A stretch of DNA of 64,000 nt from Peptacetobacter sp900550335 (lineage in GTDB: Bacteria; Bacillota; Clostridia; Peptostreptococcales; Peptostreptococcaceae), in contig NZ_CP180001.1 of NCBI RefSeq assembly GCF_047528295.1, positions 1,922,001-1,986,000 of the forward strand, written 5' to 3'. This document shows positions 35,221 through 43,911 of this stretch, in pieces (position 1 is the first letter of the stretch; each line of letters begins with the position of its first letter). Both the position numbers and the translations under genes were made by a program. A model generated the notes under the pieces. That model was not told the DNA's origin, did not search any database, and saw only the letters and a list, made by a program, of their open reading frames with translations.

Positions 35221-36681
35221 TTAATTTAAAGGTATTAATATTTTTATCATAAATTTATCATCATCGTAGTCTATCACAACATCTCCATCATACACTTTTG
35301 CAGATGTTTCAATGCTTCTAATTCCTATTCCATGAACAAAATCGTCCTTTTTCTCCGTGATAAATCTACTTCCTGCTCTTTTTATCTTATTTATTTTACT
35401 GTTTTCACAGTATATTACATAGTACCGCTTTATCTTATACGCCTCAAGCTTGATATATTTCTCCTTGTTTTCAATCTTTTGACAAGCTTCAATTGCATTG
35501 TTTAGCACATTTGAGAAAATGTTAGATATATCTGCGTTCTTCATAAAGCTCAAATCCTTAGAGTTTACATTAATTTCAAAATCTATACCTTCTCTGATAC
35601 AAACTTTTTTCTTTTCGTTCAAAATTATATCTACTATAGCGTTTCCAGTACTTTTTACATCATTGCTATTATTTAATTGATCCTTCAATTCATCTATATA
35701 CTGCCTTGATTCTTCGCTGTTTTGATTGAGATTACTTATATTTTCAAGATGATTTTTCATATCGTGGTACAATTTTCTCACCTGCATCTGAGATTCTTCA
35801 AGGCTAGAATAGTATTCTTCTTGAAGTTTTAGTTTGCTATTCATCAAATCTTGCTTTGCTCTTTCGTCATTTTCCTTTTTAATCATAATAACTAGATATA
35901 TGGTCATTATTAGATTTAAGAAAATCAAATCTGGAAGCACCTGTATTTGTAATAAATGCCTTTCTGATGTCAATAATTCTCCATATATAAAACCTATTTT
36001 TCCTATAGAAATTACGTTTAAAAACTCTAAAACGAATAATATTATTACGTTCATCAGTAGTATATTTATCCCATACACATATACTCTGTTATTGTTTACC
36101 AATTTTTTTATAATCTTTACAATTCCAAGCATAAATAGAAATACAAGAAAAGCTATTGCTATAACAGAAAAATCAAACCAGTTCCATTCTTGCAAGCTCA
36201 ATTTTGTAACCATTTCTGAAGAAATAGAGTCCTTTTTCCAAATTATAAATAGTATTCTTGGAATTATAATATCGCATATTAGTGAAAGGTATTTTGTAGT
36301 CATTACGAATAAAAAGGCTGATTTTATGCAACTTATATTGTATTCTTTCTTATAAACTTTTGCTAAAAGTAGTAAAAATAATATATTGAATGTCCATATT
36401 ACTACCTTTACACCTTTAAATGCTCCAATCGAAAGCAGATTAACTAAAAAATCTCTAAATACCATTTTTCTATACGGTAAAAATCCACTTCCTATATATA
36501 TCTCCCATATTCCAATTGCTCTTACCAATATATATGTAACAAGTACCAAAAAAAGCTGCACTATTATATTTCTTTTTTTAGATATTTGTGCGTCTCTTTT
36601 ATATTCAACTACCGTGTTAAATATGAAAAATACATTAACTACACTAAATAGATATATAAGTTCTCTAAATATTTTTTCCAC
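35221..36681 (-). CDS. Sensor histidine kinase, GHKL type (AgrC/ComD/VirS-like)
   Basis: A 486-residue kinase. The first 275 residues hold seven or so membrane helices with almost no outer domain. A coiled coil leads to the phospho-acceptor RKLYHDMKNHLENIS (about residue 305), and the ATPase domain has NIFSNVLNNAIEACQ and GIGIRSIETS. It starts on a GTG whose first base is the last base of the regulator's stop codon, with GGCGGTGG upstream, so the pair is translationally coupled. Kinases of this class usually sense peptides, but no AgrD- or bacteriocin-type precursor is visible nearby. Confidence 0.88.
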   Translation of the reverse strand: MEKIFRELIYLFSVVNVFFIFNTVVEYKRDAQISKKRNIIVQLFLVLVTYILVRAIGIWEIYIGSGFLPYRKMVFRDFLVNLLSIGAFKGVKVVIWTFNILFLLLLAKVYKKEYNISCIKSAFLFVMTTKYLSLICDIIIPRILFIIWKKDSISSEMVTKLSLQEWNWFDFSVIAIAFLVFLFMLGIVKIIKKLVNNNRVYVYGINILLMNVIILFVLEFLNVISIGKIGFIYGELLTSERHLLQIQVLPDLIFLNLIMTIYLVIMIKKENDERAKQDLMNSKLKLQEEYYSSLEESQMQVRKLYHDMKNHLENISNLNQNSEESRQYIDELKDQLNNSNDVKSTGNAIVDIILNEKKKVCIREGIDFEINVNSKDLSFMKNADISNIFSNVLNNAIEACQKIENKEKYIKLEAYKIKRYYVIYCENSKINKIKRAGSRFITEKKDDFVHGIGIRSIETSAKVYDGDVVIDYDDDKFMIKILIPLN

Positions 36682-37391
36682 TAATTACCACCGCCTAAGC
36701 GCCAGAAAAATTTTTCTTTGAGATCCTTGTACTTAGTTCTTCCAATTGGTATGTCTTCACCATTGTCTAAAACAGCTGTATATCCTTTGATTTTATTTAT
36801 ATAATCAAGGTTTACAATAAAGCTCTTTTGACATTGATAGAACATATTCGAGTCTAAGTCATTTCTTATTTCAGAGAGAGTCTGTCTTGTTTCACTGTTT
36901 CCCTTTTCTGAGTGAATGATTACTTTTCTGTTTAAAGCCTCAAGATAAAGTATATCCCTCTGATATATTTTCTTAATCCCATCATCAGATTTTACAACTA
37001 TATACTTTCCCTTGCTATCCTCTACATCTTTGATACACGATTTTAAATGTTTTGCTACTATCTCCTCGTCCACTGGCTTTAATAGATACCTATACGCTCT
37101 CACTTCATATCCATCAGATATATAATCCACTAACGATGTGATAAAAATTATCTCCATATTTTTATCGTTTTCTCTTATTTTTCTAGCGGTATCCATTCCA
37201 TTTATATCGCCCATAAGTATATCCAAAAACAGTATATCTATCTCACCAACATTTTCCTGTAGCAGCTCTTCACCAGAAGAAAATGTTTTTATTCTATAAT
37301 CTCTATCGTCGTCAAACATAGTCTTTTCAACCACATTTTTTATTTTTTCTCTTATTTCTTTTTCGTCATCGCAAATTCCTATCGTAAGCAT
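36681..37391 (-). CDS. LytTR-family response regulator (AgrA/VirR-like)
   Basis: A 236-residue regulator. The receiver domain has the acidic pair in GICDDEKEI and the phospho-acceptor Asp57 in DILFLDILMGD; Lys in RYLLKPVDEE completes it. The LytTR DNA-binding domain fills about residues 135-236 (ILYLEALNRKVIIHS, FYQCQKSFIVNLDYI, IPIGRTKYKDLKEKF). LytTR proteins bind pairs of short direct repeats about 21 bp apart, and three such pairs lie in the genes downstream. The start has GAAAGGAGGATATT. Confidence 0.93.
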   Translation of the reverse strand: MLTIGICDDEKEIREKIKNVVEKTMFDDDRDYRIKTFSSGEELLQENVGEIDILFLDILMGDINGMDTARKIRENDKNMEIIFITSLVDYISDGYEVRAYRYLLKPVDEEIVAKHLKSCIKDVEDSKGKYIVVKSDDGIKKIYQRDILYLEALNRKVIIHSEKGNSETRQTLSEIRNDLDSNMFYQCQKSFIVNLDYINKIKGYTAVLDNGEDIPIGRTKYKDLKEKFFWRLGGGN

Positions 37392-37444
37392 AATATCCTC
37401 CTTTCGATTTAAAGAATTCTATTATTACATTATCAGAAATTTTT

Positions 37445-38188
37445 CTATTTGCAAAGGTATCTTCTCTTTCCTACACTTTTCTTTCCGTATTCGATAGCTT
37501 CAACAGGACAATTGCAGATACAAGCCATACAATGTGTGCAATCACTTCCCCAAATTGGCTTATTATCCACTAATTTTATATTGTTTAGCATACAAAGTTC
37601 CTCGCATTTTCCACAACCTATACAACTATCTTTTGCGTAGAATTTATCTGCCTTTACAAATTTTTTATAGAATATATTGTTTACAAATCCACTCTTTGCT
37701 TTGTCAAATGCTCTTAGTTTTCTCTCTTCAAATTTCTTACATTCTTTTATCTCATAGGCTGCTTTTTCTATAATAGGATCAGCTTTTTGTATTATTGATT
37801 TTGATTCTTCTTCGCTTGGAACTGGGAACATCGCTATATAGTTTTCAGGCATTATAATTTCTTTGATACCCATAAATTCAAAACTTTTTTCTTTACATAA
37901 TATTGATATTGTTTCCTCTGCATTTCCTATATCGCTTCCACAGTTCATAACAAAGTATGCTTTTTTACTTCCTTCAAAATTTGATTTTCTTATAAATTCA
38001 TAAAATACTCTCGGAATTCTCCAACCATAAGTTGGACAGACAAATACAAATGGTTTTTCTGAGTTAAGAGTAGGATTTTCGTTGTTTTTTATGTATTTTG
38101 TAGAGTCTATTAGTTCATCTTCTGTTATTTTTGCTATTTTTTCTGCTATGTATTTGCTATTTCCAGTACCTGTAAAGTATACTATCAT
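37445..38188 (-). CDS. EFR1-family flavodoxin/ferredoxin fusion
   Basis: A 247-residue electron carrier. The N-terminal half is a flavodoxin fold opening with YFTGTGNSKYIAEKIA, the FMN phosphate loop. The C-terminal part binds two [4Fe-4S] clusters: CIGCGKCEELC (about residues 187-197) and CTHCMACICNCPVEA (about 215-229). EFR1 proteins are common in anaerobic clostridia, partners mostly unknown. It ends 54 bp before the response regulator start and may lie in the same transcript. The ATG has GGGGGAATAGAA. Confidence 0.88.
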   Translation of the reverse strand: MIVYFTGTGNSKYIAEKIAKITEDELIDSTKYIKNNENPTLNSEKPFVFVCPTYGWRIPRVFYEFIRKSNFEGSKKAYFVMNCGSDIGNAEETISILCKEKSFEFMGIKEIIMPENYIAMFPVPSEEESKSIIQKADPIIEKAAYEIKECKKFEERKLRAFDKAKSGFVNNIFYKKFVKADKFYAKDSCIGCGKCEELCMLNNIKLVDNKPIWGSDCTHCMACICNCPVEAIEYGKKSVGKRRYLCK

Positions 38189-38245
38189 TTCTATTCCCCC
38201 TTAATAAATTACTATTCCTCTATAAAAAGTATATATCTATAAATA

Positions 38246-38296
38246 TGGTGCTGCCAAAGAATGTATAAAACACTCTTAAAACAGCACCTTTTTCTA
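38246..38296. terminator. Hairpin between pyrC and EFR1
   Basis: GGTGCTGCC and ACAGCACC pair across an AT-rich loop. The T run (TTTTTCT) is on the plus strand, while both flanking genes run minus, so its role as terminator for pyrC is weak. Confidence 0.4.
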
Positions 38297-38375
38297 TTTC
38301 TTATTAAGTTTACTCTTATATGTAATCTTTTACTTTTTTTAATTTTAATTATAATCTTTTATTTTCAGTAAATTT

Positions 38376-39644
38376 TTATTTATCTTCGTAAGCTATTCTT
38401 CCATTGCATATAGTGTATTTTACTTTACCTGTCATTTCCATTCCTGTAAATGGAGTATTTTCTGCTTTTGAAGCATAGTCACCTGCTATCCATTTTTCAT
38501 TAGGATCAAATATTACTATATCTGCTGGTTTTCCTTCTGCTATGTTTGCAGTATCTAAGTTGTATAATTCAGCTGGTTTAACAGACATTTTTTCCATTAA
38601 CTGAAGGTATGTAAGATGTCCTGCATTTACTAAAGACATTATTCCTAATGCTAAAGAAGTTTCTAGTCCTATTATTCCACTTGGGCAATTCTGGAATTCA
38701 CCAGTTTTTTCCTCAGTTGTGTGAGGTGCGTGGTCTGTAGCTATTATTTCTATTGTATTGTCTTTTAAACCTTCTATTATTTTATCTCTATCCCAAGCTG
38801 TTCTTAGAGGTGGATTCATTTTTGCAAATGTTTTGTGCTCTCTAACAGCGTCTTCTGTTAATGTAAAATGATGTGGAGATGCTTCTGCGTACACTCTTGC
38901 ACCATGCTGTTTTGCAAATCTAACCATATCAACAGAATTTCCTGAGCTTATATGCTGTATATCAACTTTAGCTCCTGTTTTCATAGCCATCATACAATCT
39001 CTAGCAACCATTACGTCTTCTGCTACGTTTGGAGCACCTACAAGACCTAATTCTTTTGCAACTTCTCCTGCGTTTACACCAGGATTTCCTATTAATGAAG
39101 GATCTTCTTCATGGAAACTTAGTGGCACATCTAATTCTTTTGCCATTTCCATAGCTTTCATTACAAGAGCTGTGTCGTTTATTGGAAGTCCATCATCTGT
39201 AAATCCTAGTGCTCCAGCTTCTTTAAGAGTTTTCATATCTACTAATTCTTTTCCTAAGAATCCTTTTGTTATTGCAGCAGCCTGAACTATATTTATCGGA
39301 ACTAATTCTGCTTTGTTCTGCACATAGTTTAATACTTCAACGCTATCTACAACAGGTTTAGTGTTTGCCATGCAGACAACAGTAGTGAATCCGCCTTTTG
39401 CTGCTGATGCAGAACCTGTTAATAAGTCTTCTTTATGCTCAAATCCTGGATCTCTAAAGTGAACGTGTACATCTATAAGTCCTGGAGCTACTATTTTACC
39501 AGATGCATCGATTACTTTTTCAAATCCATTCTCTTCAATTCCTTTTCCTACTTTTAATATTTTTCCATTTTTTATTGCGACATCCATTACTTCATCTGTG
39601 TTAGTCGCAGGGTTTACAAGTCTACCATTTTTTATAAGTATCAT
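38376..39644 (-). CDS. pyrC: Dihydroorotase
   Basis: A 422-residue zinc amidohydrolase that closes N-carbamoylaspartate to dihydroorotate, the third step of pyrimidine synthesis. The metal motif is DVHVHFRDPGFEHKED near residue 60; later ligands are in DIQHISSG and IATDHAPHTTEEK. The length is that of class I dihydroorotase. The ATG at 39644 has AAAGGATTGGTT; the frame also opens with a TTG three bases earlier. The pyrE gene is 2 kb away, divided from it by the YjiH gene on the other strand. Confidence 0.95.
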   Translation of the reverse strand: MILIKNGRLVNPATNTDEVMDVAIKNGKILKVGKGIEENGFEKVIDASGKIVAPGLIDVHVHFRDPGFEHKEDLLTGSASAAKGGFTTVVCMANTKPVVDSVEVLNYVQNKAELVPINIVQAAAITKGFLGKELVDMKTLKEAGALGFTDDGLPINDTALVMKAMEMAKELDVPLSFHEEDPSLIGNPGVNAGEVAKELGLVGAPNVAEDVMVARDCMMAMKTGAKVDIQHISSGNSVDMVRFAKQHGARVYAEASPHHFTLTEDAVREHKTFAKMNPPLRTAWDRDKIIEGLKDNTIEIIATDHAPHTTEEKTGEFQNCPSGIIGLETSLALGIMSLVNAGHLTYLQLMEKMSVKPAELYNLDTANIAEGKPADIVIFDPNEKWIAGDYASKAENTPFTGMEMTGKVKYTICNGRIAYEDK

Positions 39645-39974
39645 CAAACCAATCCTTTCTGATTTAAAATTATCGCTAATTTTTTATTATCGCCAATATT
39701 ATAAATTTTTCACTTCAACTTTAATTGTCAGTTCAAGTTTTCATTGTTAATTACAATTATACACTATTTTCGTTGACTTTATCACAAAAATACGATAAAC
39801 TTATACTTAGCTTTTGAAAGTTTTTTCAAAGGCTTTTTTAATGTTGTTTAAATTTATTTTATTATGCTCTAGGATAGATTTATTTTAAAAAGTCAATTTT
39901 ATTTTTAGAATATTTATTAATAAAAAACATTTTTCAAAAAATATTTAAATTTTAAGTTTTTAGGAGGGATTATT
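39645..39974. other. Divergent intergenic region of pyrC and the YjiH gene
   Basis: 330 bp without a gene. A hairpin with a T run lies at 39812-39840 on the plus strand (GCTTTTGAAA, TTTCAAAGGC, T6), upstream of the YjiH gene, and could be a leader terminator. I see no known riboswitch fold in the short leader. Confidence 0.4.
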
Positions 39975-41354
39975 TTGAGTAATAACAAGAATAAAAAATC
40001 CATAACAGCTAGTGGATTTTTTAAATTCTTTATTCCGTCGCTATTTGGTATGATTCTTTTCATAATACCACTGCCATACGGAAGCATGTTCCCTATTGAA
40101 GGTCTTTCATCGGTAAATATAGGGATAGGTTTTTTAGCTGAGCTTATAAAAATTTTACTTGCCGATTATATGAACTACATCGCACTTGTAGTGATTATCG
40201 CATCTGCAATATTCTCTATTATGAGTAAATTTGTAAAAATTAAAAATGATTTTTTAAGAAGTGTTCTTGAGGTTTCGCCATTCTGGTTGACATTTAGAAT
40301 ACTAGGTGCAATATTTATTTTCATGACTATATTTAAAGTAGGCCCAGAATTTATACATTCTGATGTAACAGGAGGTACTATGATAGGTGTGCTTCCAAGC
40401 TTACTTGCTATATTCTTAGTATCAGGTTTCCTACTTCCTCTAGTTGTTGACTTTGGGTTAATGGATTTATTTGGTACTTTAATATCTAAGTTTATGTATA
40501 AGCTTTTCAAAGTTCCTGGAAGATCTGCAATAGATGCTATATCTTCTTGGCTTGGAGATGGTACACTTGGAATTATGATAACTGATACTCAGTACAAACA
40601 GGGATTCTATACTGCTAAAGAAGCGTCAATAATAGCAGTTTGTTTCTCACTAGTTTCACTTCCATTCTCTACAGTAATAGCTGACCAGCTTGGATTTATG
40701 GATATATTTGTTCCATTCTACGGTACAGTTTGTCTAGCTTCATTAGCTTGTGCACTTATAATGCCTAGAATATATCCTCTTAATAAGTTTGAAGATACTA
40801 CTTATATGGGTGTTGAACATCTTAAAGAAGAGGTTATACCTAAGGGAGAAAATATATTTGCATTCGGACTTAAAAAGGCAGTTGAAAGAGCTGAAACTTC
40901 TCCTTCTTTTGGAGATATAGTATTAAACGGATGCAAGACTGTTATAGATATGTACTTTGGATTACTTCCACTTGTTATGGCTTGGGGTACTCTAGCACTT
41001 ATCGTTGCTGAATACACTCCATTCTTTACAATAATATCTTATCCAATAGTATTTATACTTAAATTACTTGCTATACCAAATGCAGTAGAAGCTGCTCCAG
41101 CAGTTTTAGTAGGATTTACAGACATGTTCCTACCTTCTATAATGGTATCAGTTGATGGAATATCTGAGGTTACTAAGTTTATAATCGGTGTTTTATCAAT
41201 ATCTCAGCTGATATATTTAACAGAAACAGGTGCTGTTGTTCTTAAGTCAGATATACCACTAAATCTAAAGGATTTACTTGTAGTATTCTTAGTTAGAACA
41301 GCGATAAGTTTACCTATAATAACATTAGTTGCGAAATTTGTGATATTTGCATAA
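39975..41354 (+). CDS. YjiH-family (nucleoside-recognition Gate domain) membrane protein
   Basis: A 459-residue protein with 10-12 helices. Segments around DAISSWLGDGTLGIMITDTQY and VEAAPAVLVGFTDMFLPS mark the YjiH/Gate-domain family, related to nucleoside transporters and spore-maturation proteins SpmA/B. Its substrate is not known. The start is a TTG at 39975 with TAGGAGGG eight bases upstream. Its place between pyrC and pyrE is suggestive of a nucleobase link, but it lies on the opposite strand. A palindromic element begins 7 bp past the stop. Confidence 0.78.
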   Translation: MSNNKNKKSITASGFFKFFIPSLFGMILFIIPLPYGSMFPIEGLSSVNIGIGFLAELIKILLADYMNYIALVVIIASAIFSIMSKFVKIKNDFLRSVLEVSPFWLTFRILGAIFIFMTIFKVGPEFIHSDVTGGTMIGVLPSLLAIFLVSGFLLPLVVDFGLMDLFGTLISKFMYKLFKVPGRSAIDAISSWLGDGTLGIMITDTQYKQGFYTAKEASIIAVCFSLVSLPFSTVIADQLGFMDIFVPFYGTVCLASLACALIMPRIYPLNKFEDTTYMGVEHLKEEVIPKGENIFAFGLKKAVERAETSPSFGDIVLNGCKTVIDMYFGLLPLVMAWGTLALIVAEYTPFFTIISYPIVFILKLLAIPNAVEAAPAVLVGFTDMFLPSIMVSVDGISEVTKFIIGVLSISQLIYLTETGAVVLKSDIPLNLKDLLVVFLVRTAISLPIITLVAKFVIFA

Positions 41355-41361
41355 AAAAACA

Positions 41362-41484
41362 TGACAAGAGAATAACTGCTCTTTGCTCCAGGCTTCAGCG
41401 CCCCACCTCCGTTAGAGTAACACATTTAGCGGTTGTGGGGCGCTTGCAGTATTGTCGCTTTTTGAGCAGTTATACCTCTTGTCC
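41362..41484 (+). repeat. Nested palindromic element, type B, copy 4
   Basis: It follows the YjiH stop by 7 bp. Arms GACAAGAG-AATAACTGCTC and GAGCAGTTATACCTCTTGTC flank the core CTCCAGGCTTC (41386), a perfect GCGCCCCAC/GTGGGGCGC stem with loop TAACACATTTA, and GCAGTATTGTCG (ending 41457). The apex is nearly the same as in copy 1, though the arms are not. Confidence 0.88.
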
Positions 41485-41555
41485 TAATTTTGTTTTATTT
41501 GTTATCACATGAATTTCTGTTAAATCACTAAATTCATAATAAATTATATTAAAAA

Positions 41556-41588
41556 AGGGACGGTTGTAAATTATTACAATCGTCCCAA
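41556..41588 (-). terminator. Terminator past pyrE
   Basis: GGGACGGTTGTAA and TTACAATCGTCCC form a hairpin with a T6 run on the minus strand. Beyond it lies ACTAAATTCATAATAAATTA, which resembles the type A element end. Confidence 0.75.
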
Positions 41589-41599
41589 TATATTAAAAA

Positions 41600-42283
41600 T
41601 TATTTTTTTGCTCCATACTGTTTGTAGTATTCGTCTATAGCAGCTTTTATTTCATCATTTATTACTATTTCACCGTTGCATGGTTTGTTGTATAAGTATT
41701 CTACAACTTCTGCCATTGTTACTATAGCATTTGTATCGAATCCGTATAATTCTTTTACTTCATCTAAAGCACATTTTACTCCGCCTTTTCCTATTTCCAT
41801 ACGGTCTAAAGATACCATAAGTCCTACTATTTCAACATTTGCTGCACCTCTTACTTTTGGAACTGTTTCTTCCATAGATTTTCCAGATGTAGTTACGTCT
41901 TCTATCATTATTACTCTATCGCCATCCTGAAGTTCGCTTCCAAGGAATCCACCTTTGTCAGCACCATGATCTTTAACTTCTTTTCTATCTGAGCAATAAC
42001 GTACTTCTTTTCCGTATAATTCGCTATATGCAATCGCTGTTACTACACCTAGTGGTATACCTTTGTAAGCTGGTCCAAATAATACATCGAAATCATCGCC
42101 ATATTTATCGTGTATAGCTTTAGCGTAGTATTCTCCAAGTCTTTTTAACTGTGAACCTGTTACATAAGCACCAGCGTTCATGAAGAATGGTGATTTTCTT
42201 CCACTTTTTAAAGTAAATTCTCCAAATTTTAATACTTTACTTTCTACCATAAAGTCTATAAATTGTTCTTTATATGCTTCCAT
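41600..42283 (-). CDS. pyrE: Orotate phosphoribosyltransferase
   Basis: A 227-residue type I phosphoribosyltransferase that joins orotate to PRPP, giving OMP in pyrimidine synthesis. The PRPP loop is RVIMIEDVTTSGKSMEETV (about residues 120-138). The N-terminal VLKFGEFTLKSGRKSPFFMN and LFGPAYKGIPLGV are typical of OPRT. It is slightly longer than the Bacillus enzyme because of a helical C-terminus. The ATG at 42283 has GGAGGTTTAAA. Confidence 0.95.
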   Translation of the reverse strand: MEAYKEQFIDFMVESKVLKFGEFTLKSGRKSPFFMNAGAYVTGSQLKRLGEYYAKAIHDKYGDDFDVLFGPAYKGIPLGVVTAIAYSELYGKEVRYCSDRKEVKDHGADKGGFLGSELQDGDRVIMIEDVTTSGKSMEETVPKVRGAANVEIVGLMVSLDRMEIGKGGVKCALDEVKELYGFDTNAIVTMAEVVEYLYNKPCNGEIVINDEIKAAIDEYYKQYGAKK

Positions 42284-42370
42284 ATTTTAAACCTCCGTAT
42301 CTGTAGCTATTTTAAATCTTTTTAATTTTACCACAGATTTGCGATTATTTCAATTCTCTAGCTCTGTGTA

Positions 42371-42529
42371 TTAATGGACCCTTTCTTTTTTCATTCCTTT
42401 GAACTGCCCTCTTTTTACTTCAAAATAAAATCCTAATTGTTTATATATCTCATTTAACTCGTATAAAGTTACTTCTCCGTGTTCTAAATTTGAAAAAGTT
42501 ATTTCTCTTAATGTTCTTTCTCTTTCCAT
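42371..42529 (-). CDS. Small protein of unknown function (52 residues)
   Basis: A short ORF starting MERERTLREITFSNLEHGEV and ending GMKKERVH, with a strong GAGGAGAGG site nine bases ahead of the ATG. The middle, LYELNEIYKQLGFYFEVKRG, looks like an amphipathic helix and strand. The stop is 87 bp before the pyrE start, on the same strand, so it could lead the pyrE transcript. It has the composition of a real protein, but I recognise no family. Confidence 0.6.
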   Translation of the reverse strand: MERERTLREITFSNLEHGEVTLYELNEIYKQLGFYFEVKRGQFKGMKKERVH

Positions 42530-42835
42530 GATAAAATCCTCTCCTCAAAAAAAATTTTATGTATGTTATTATTCCCAATTTATTATATTTGCAAACATCT
42601 TTTAGTAAAATTGTTCTGTTCTTTTATAGAACATCTGTTCCTCTTGTTAATTATATTATATCACACATATGTTCGATTTCAAGATTTTTGTTCGATTTTT
42701 TAATAATAATTTTATTAAATTTGTATAATTTTTTTCTACTTAACTTTCGAACAAATTCCTATAAATATACTTGATATATTTTTGAATAAGTTATAAAGTA
42801 TTTTATAATACTAAAAAATATTTGGAGGTTTTCCG
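42530..42835. other. AT-rich divergent gap
   Basis: 306 bp without a supported gene between the 52-residue protein and the next plus-strand gene. It contains TTCTGTTCTTTTATAGAACA (42608), a short inverted repeat, and several GTTCGA/TCGAAC words. No clear promoter could be chosen. Confidence 0.4.
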
Positions 42836-43129
42836 ATGGATAAAGATAACAAAAATTCGAAAACAATTGACTTCAATTCTATAGATAGAGAAAAAAGAGA
42901 TAAAAAACTAAGCGAATCTATGACTGTCAACATATACGAAGGCAAGAAAAAAACTACTAACGACGGAAAAATAATAGAATTCGAACAAGCCAAAAAAGAA
43001 CAAAAAACAAAAGCGCGTAAACAAAAAATAAAAAACGCTACTCCCAAAGGAAGAAGCGGATACATAAAAATATTCTATGCTGTACTACTTATACTGATAG
43101 TCTTTGTAGTATTCTCAAAACTAATTTAA
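42836..43129 (+). CDS. Small tail-anchored membrane protein
   Basis: A 97-residue protein. The first 70 residues are highly charged and hydrophilic, without cysteines. One helix closes the protein (IKIFYAVLLILIVFVVFSKL, residues 76-95), so it is probably anchored by its C-terminus with the charged part in the cytosol. The start ATG has TTTGGAGGTTTT upstream. I recognise no family. Confidence 0.65.
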   Translation: MDKDNKNSKTIDFNSIDREKRDKKLSESMTVNIYEGKKKTTNDGKIIEFEQAKKEQKTKARKQKIKNATPKGRSGYIKIFYAVLLILIVFVVFSKLI

Positions 43130-43209
43130 AAATACAAGCATTATCATTTATAAAATAAATAAGTATGTTGCTATGTAAAATACTTTAACAATTATAAAAT
43201 TTAAAAATT

Positions 43210-43563
43210 AGGGACTGTTAGTATAATATTGCAATAGTCCCTTTTGTTAGTCATAATCTTTTATAAATTTACTAGCTTGAAAAAACGAATAAATAAAAAT
43301 TTATCAAAACTATAGATAGTATGTAGCATATGAGTTATATAGACAAAACTCTTTCGACAATCTGCAGGCGTGCATTTTATTTACAATAAAACATATCACT
43401 TGCACGCACGCCGAAGCCTGGAGAAAAGTTTGTCTATATCTCATATGCTTCGCATAGTAACAAAGTTTTTGGTAAATTTTTATTTATCGACTTTACGCTA
43501 GTAAATTTATAAAAGATTATACTAAAAAGGGACTATTGCAATTTTATACAACAGTCCCTTTTT
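43210..43563 (-). repeat. Long nested palindromic element, type A, copy 3
   Basis: It starts 6 bp past the stop of the gene at 43570. Both ends carry terminator-like hairpins (GGGACTATTGCAA...CAACAGTCCC and, at the far end, GGGACTGTTAG...CAATAGTCCC). End motifs AATCTTTTATAAATTTA (43255) and its inverted partner (43500) follow. Inner arms TAGCATATGAGTTATATAGAC, a GCGTGCA/TGCACGC apex and the core CGACAAT (43355) and CCTGGAG (43417) complete it. This is the most regular of the three. Confidence 0.88.
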
Positions 43564-43569
43564 ATTTAA

Positions 43570-43884
43570 TTATCTAATCATAAATAGTCCTACTGTAGAT
43601 CCTATTATAGTTATAGTCATAAGTATTCTAGCTTTTCCAAAATCCTTATCCTTCATAACAAATGCTATAACTCCTGGAACAAATAGCGCCGCTGAAACCA
43701 ACTTAAATACTATCTGTGAACTAGGAACTACTGAGAATAATAGAACACATAAAACAAACATATATAGCCCTATTGCATTAAAAACAAGCTTGTTTGAACT
43801 AAGATTCTTTAATAAGAACATAATTCCTATTGATAACACATCTAAACCTAAAAATACATACATAATAGTTGTTAATTTTTCCAT
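43570..43884 (-). CDS. Small four-helix membrane protein
   Basis: A 104-residue protein made of four hydrophobic segments (TIMYVFLGLDVLSIGIMFLL, LVFNAIGLYMFVLCVLLF, IVFKLVSAALFVPGVIAFVM, ILMTITIIGSTVGLFMI). No family is recognised. I start at 43884, where the ATG follows AAAGGTGG; the frame runs on to 43905 inside that site. It begins 27 bp after the AlaX gene stop and is probably cotranscribed with it. Confidence 0.65.
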   Translation of the reverse strand: MEKLTTIMYVFLGLDVLSIGIMFLLKNLSSNKLVFNAIGLYMFVLCVLLFSVVPSSQIVFKLVSAALFVPGVIAFVMKDKDFGKARILMTITIIGSTVGLFMIR

Positions 43885-43911
43885 CTTAAAATTCCACCTT
43901 TCCAATTAAAA

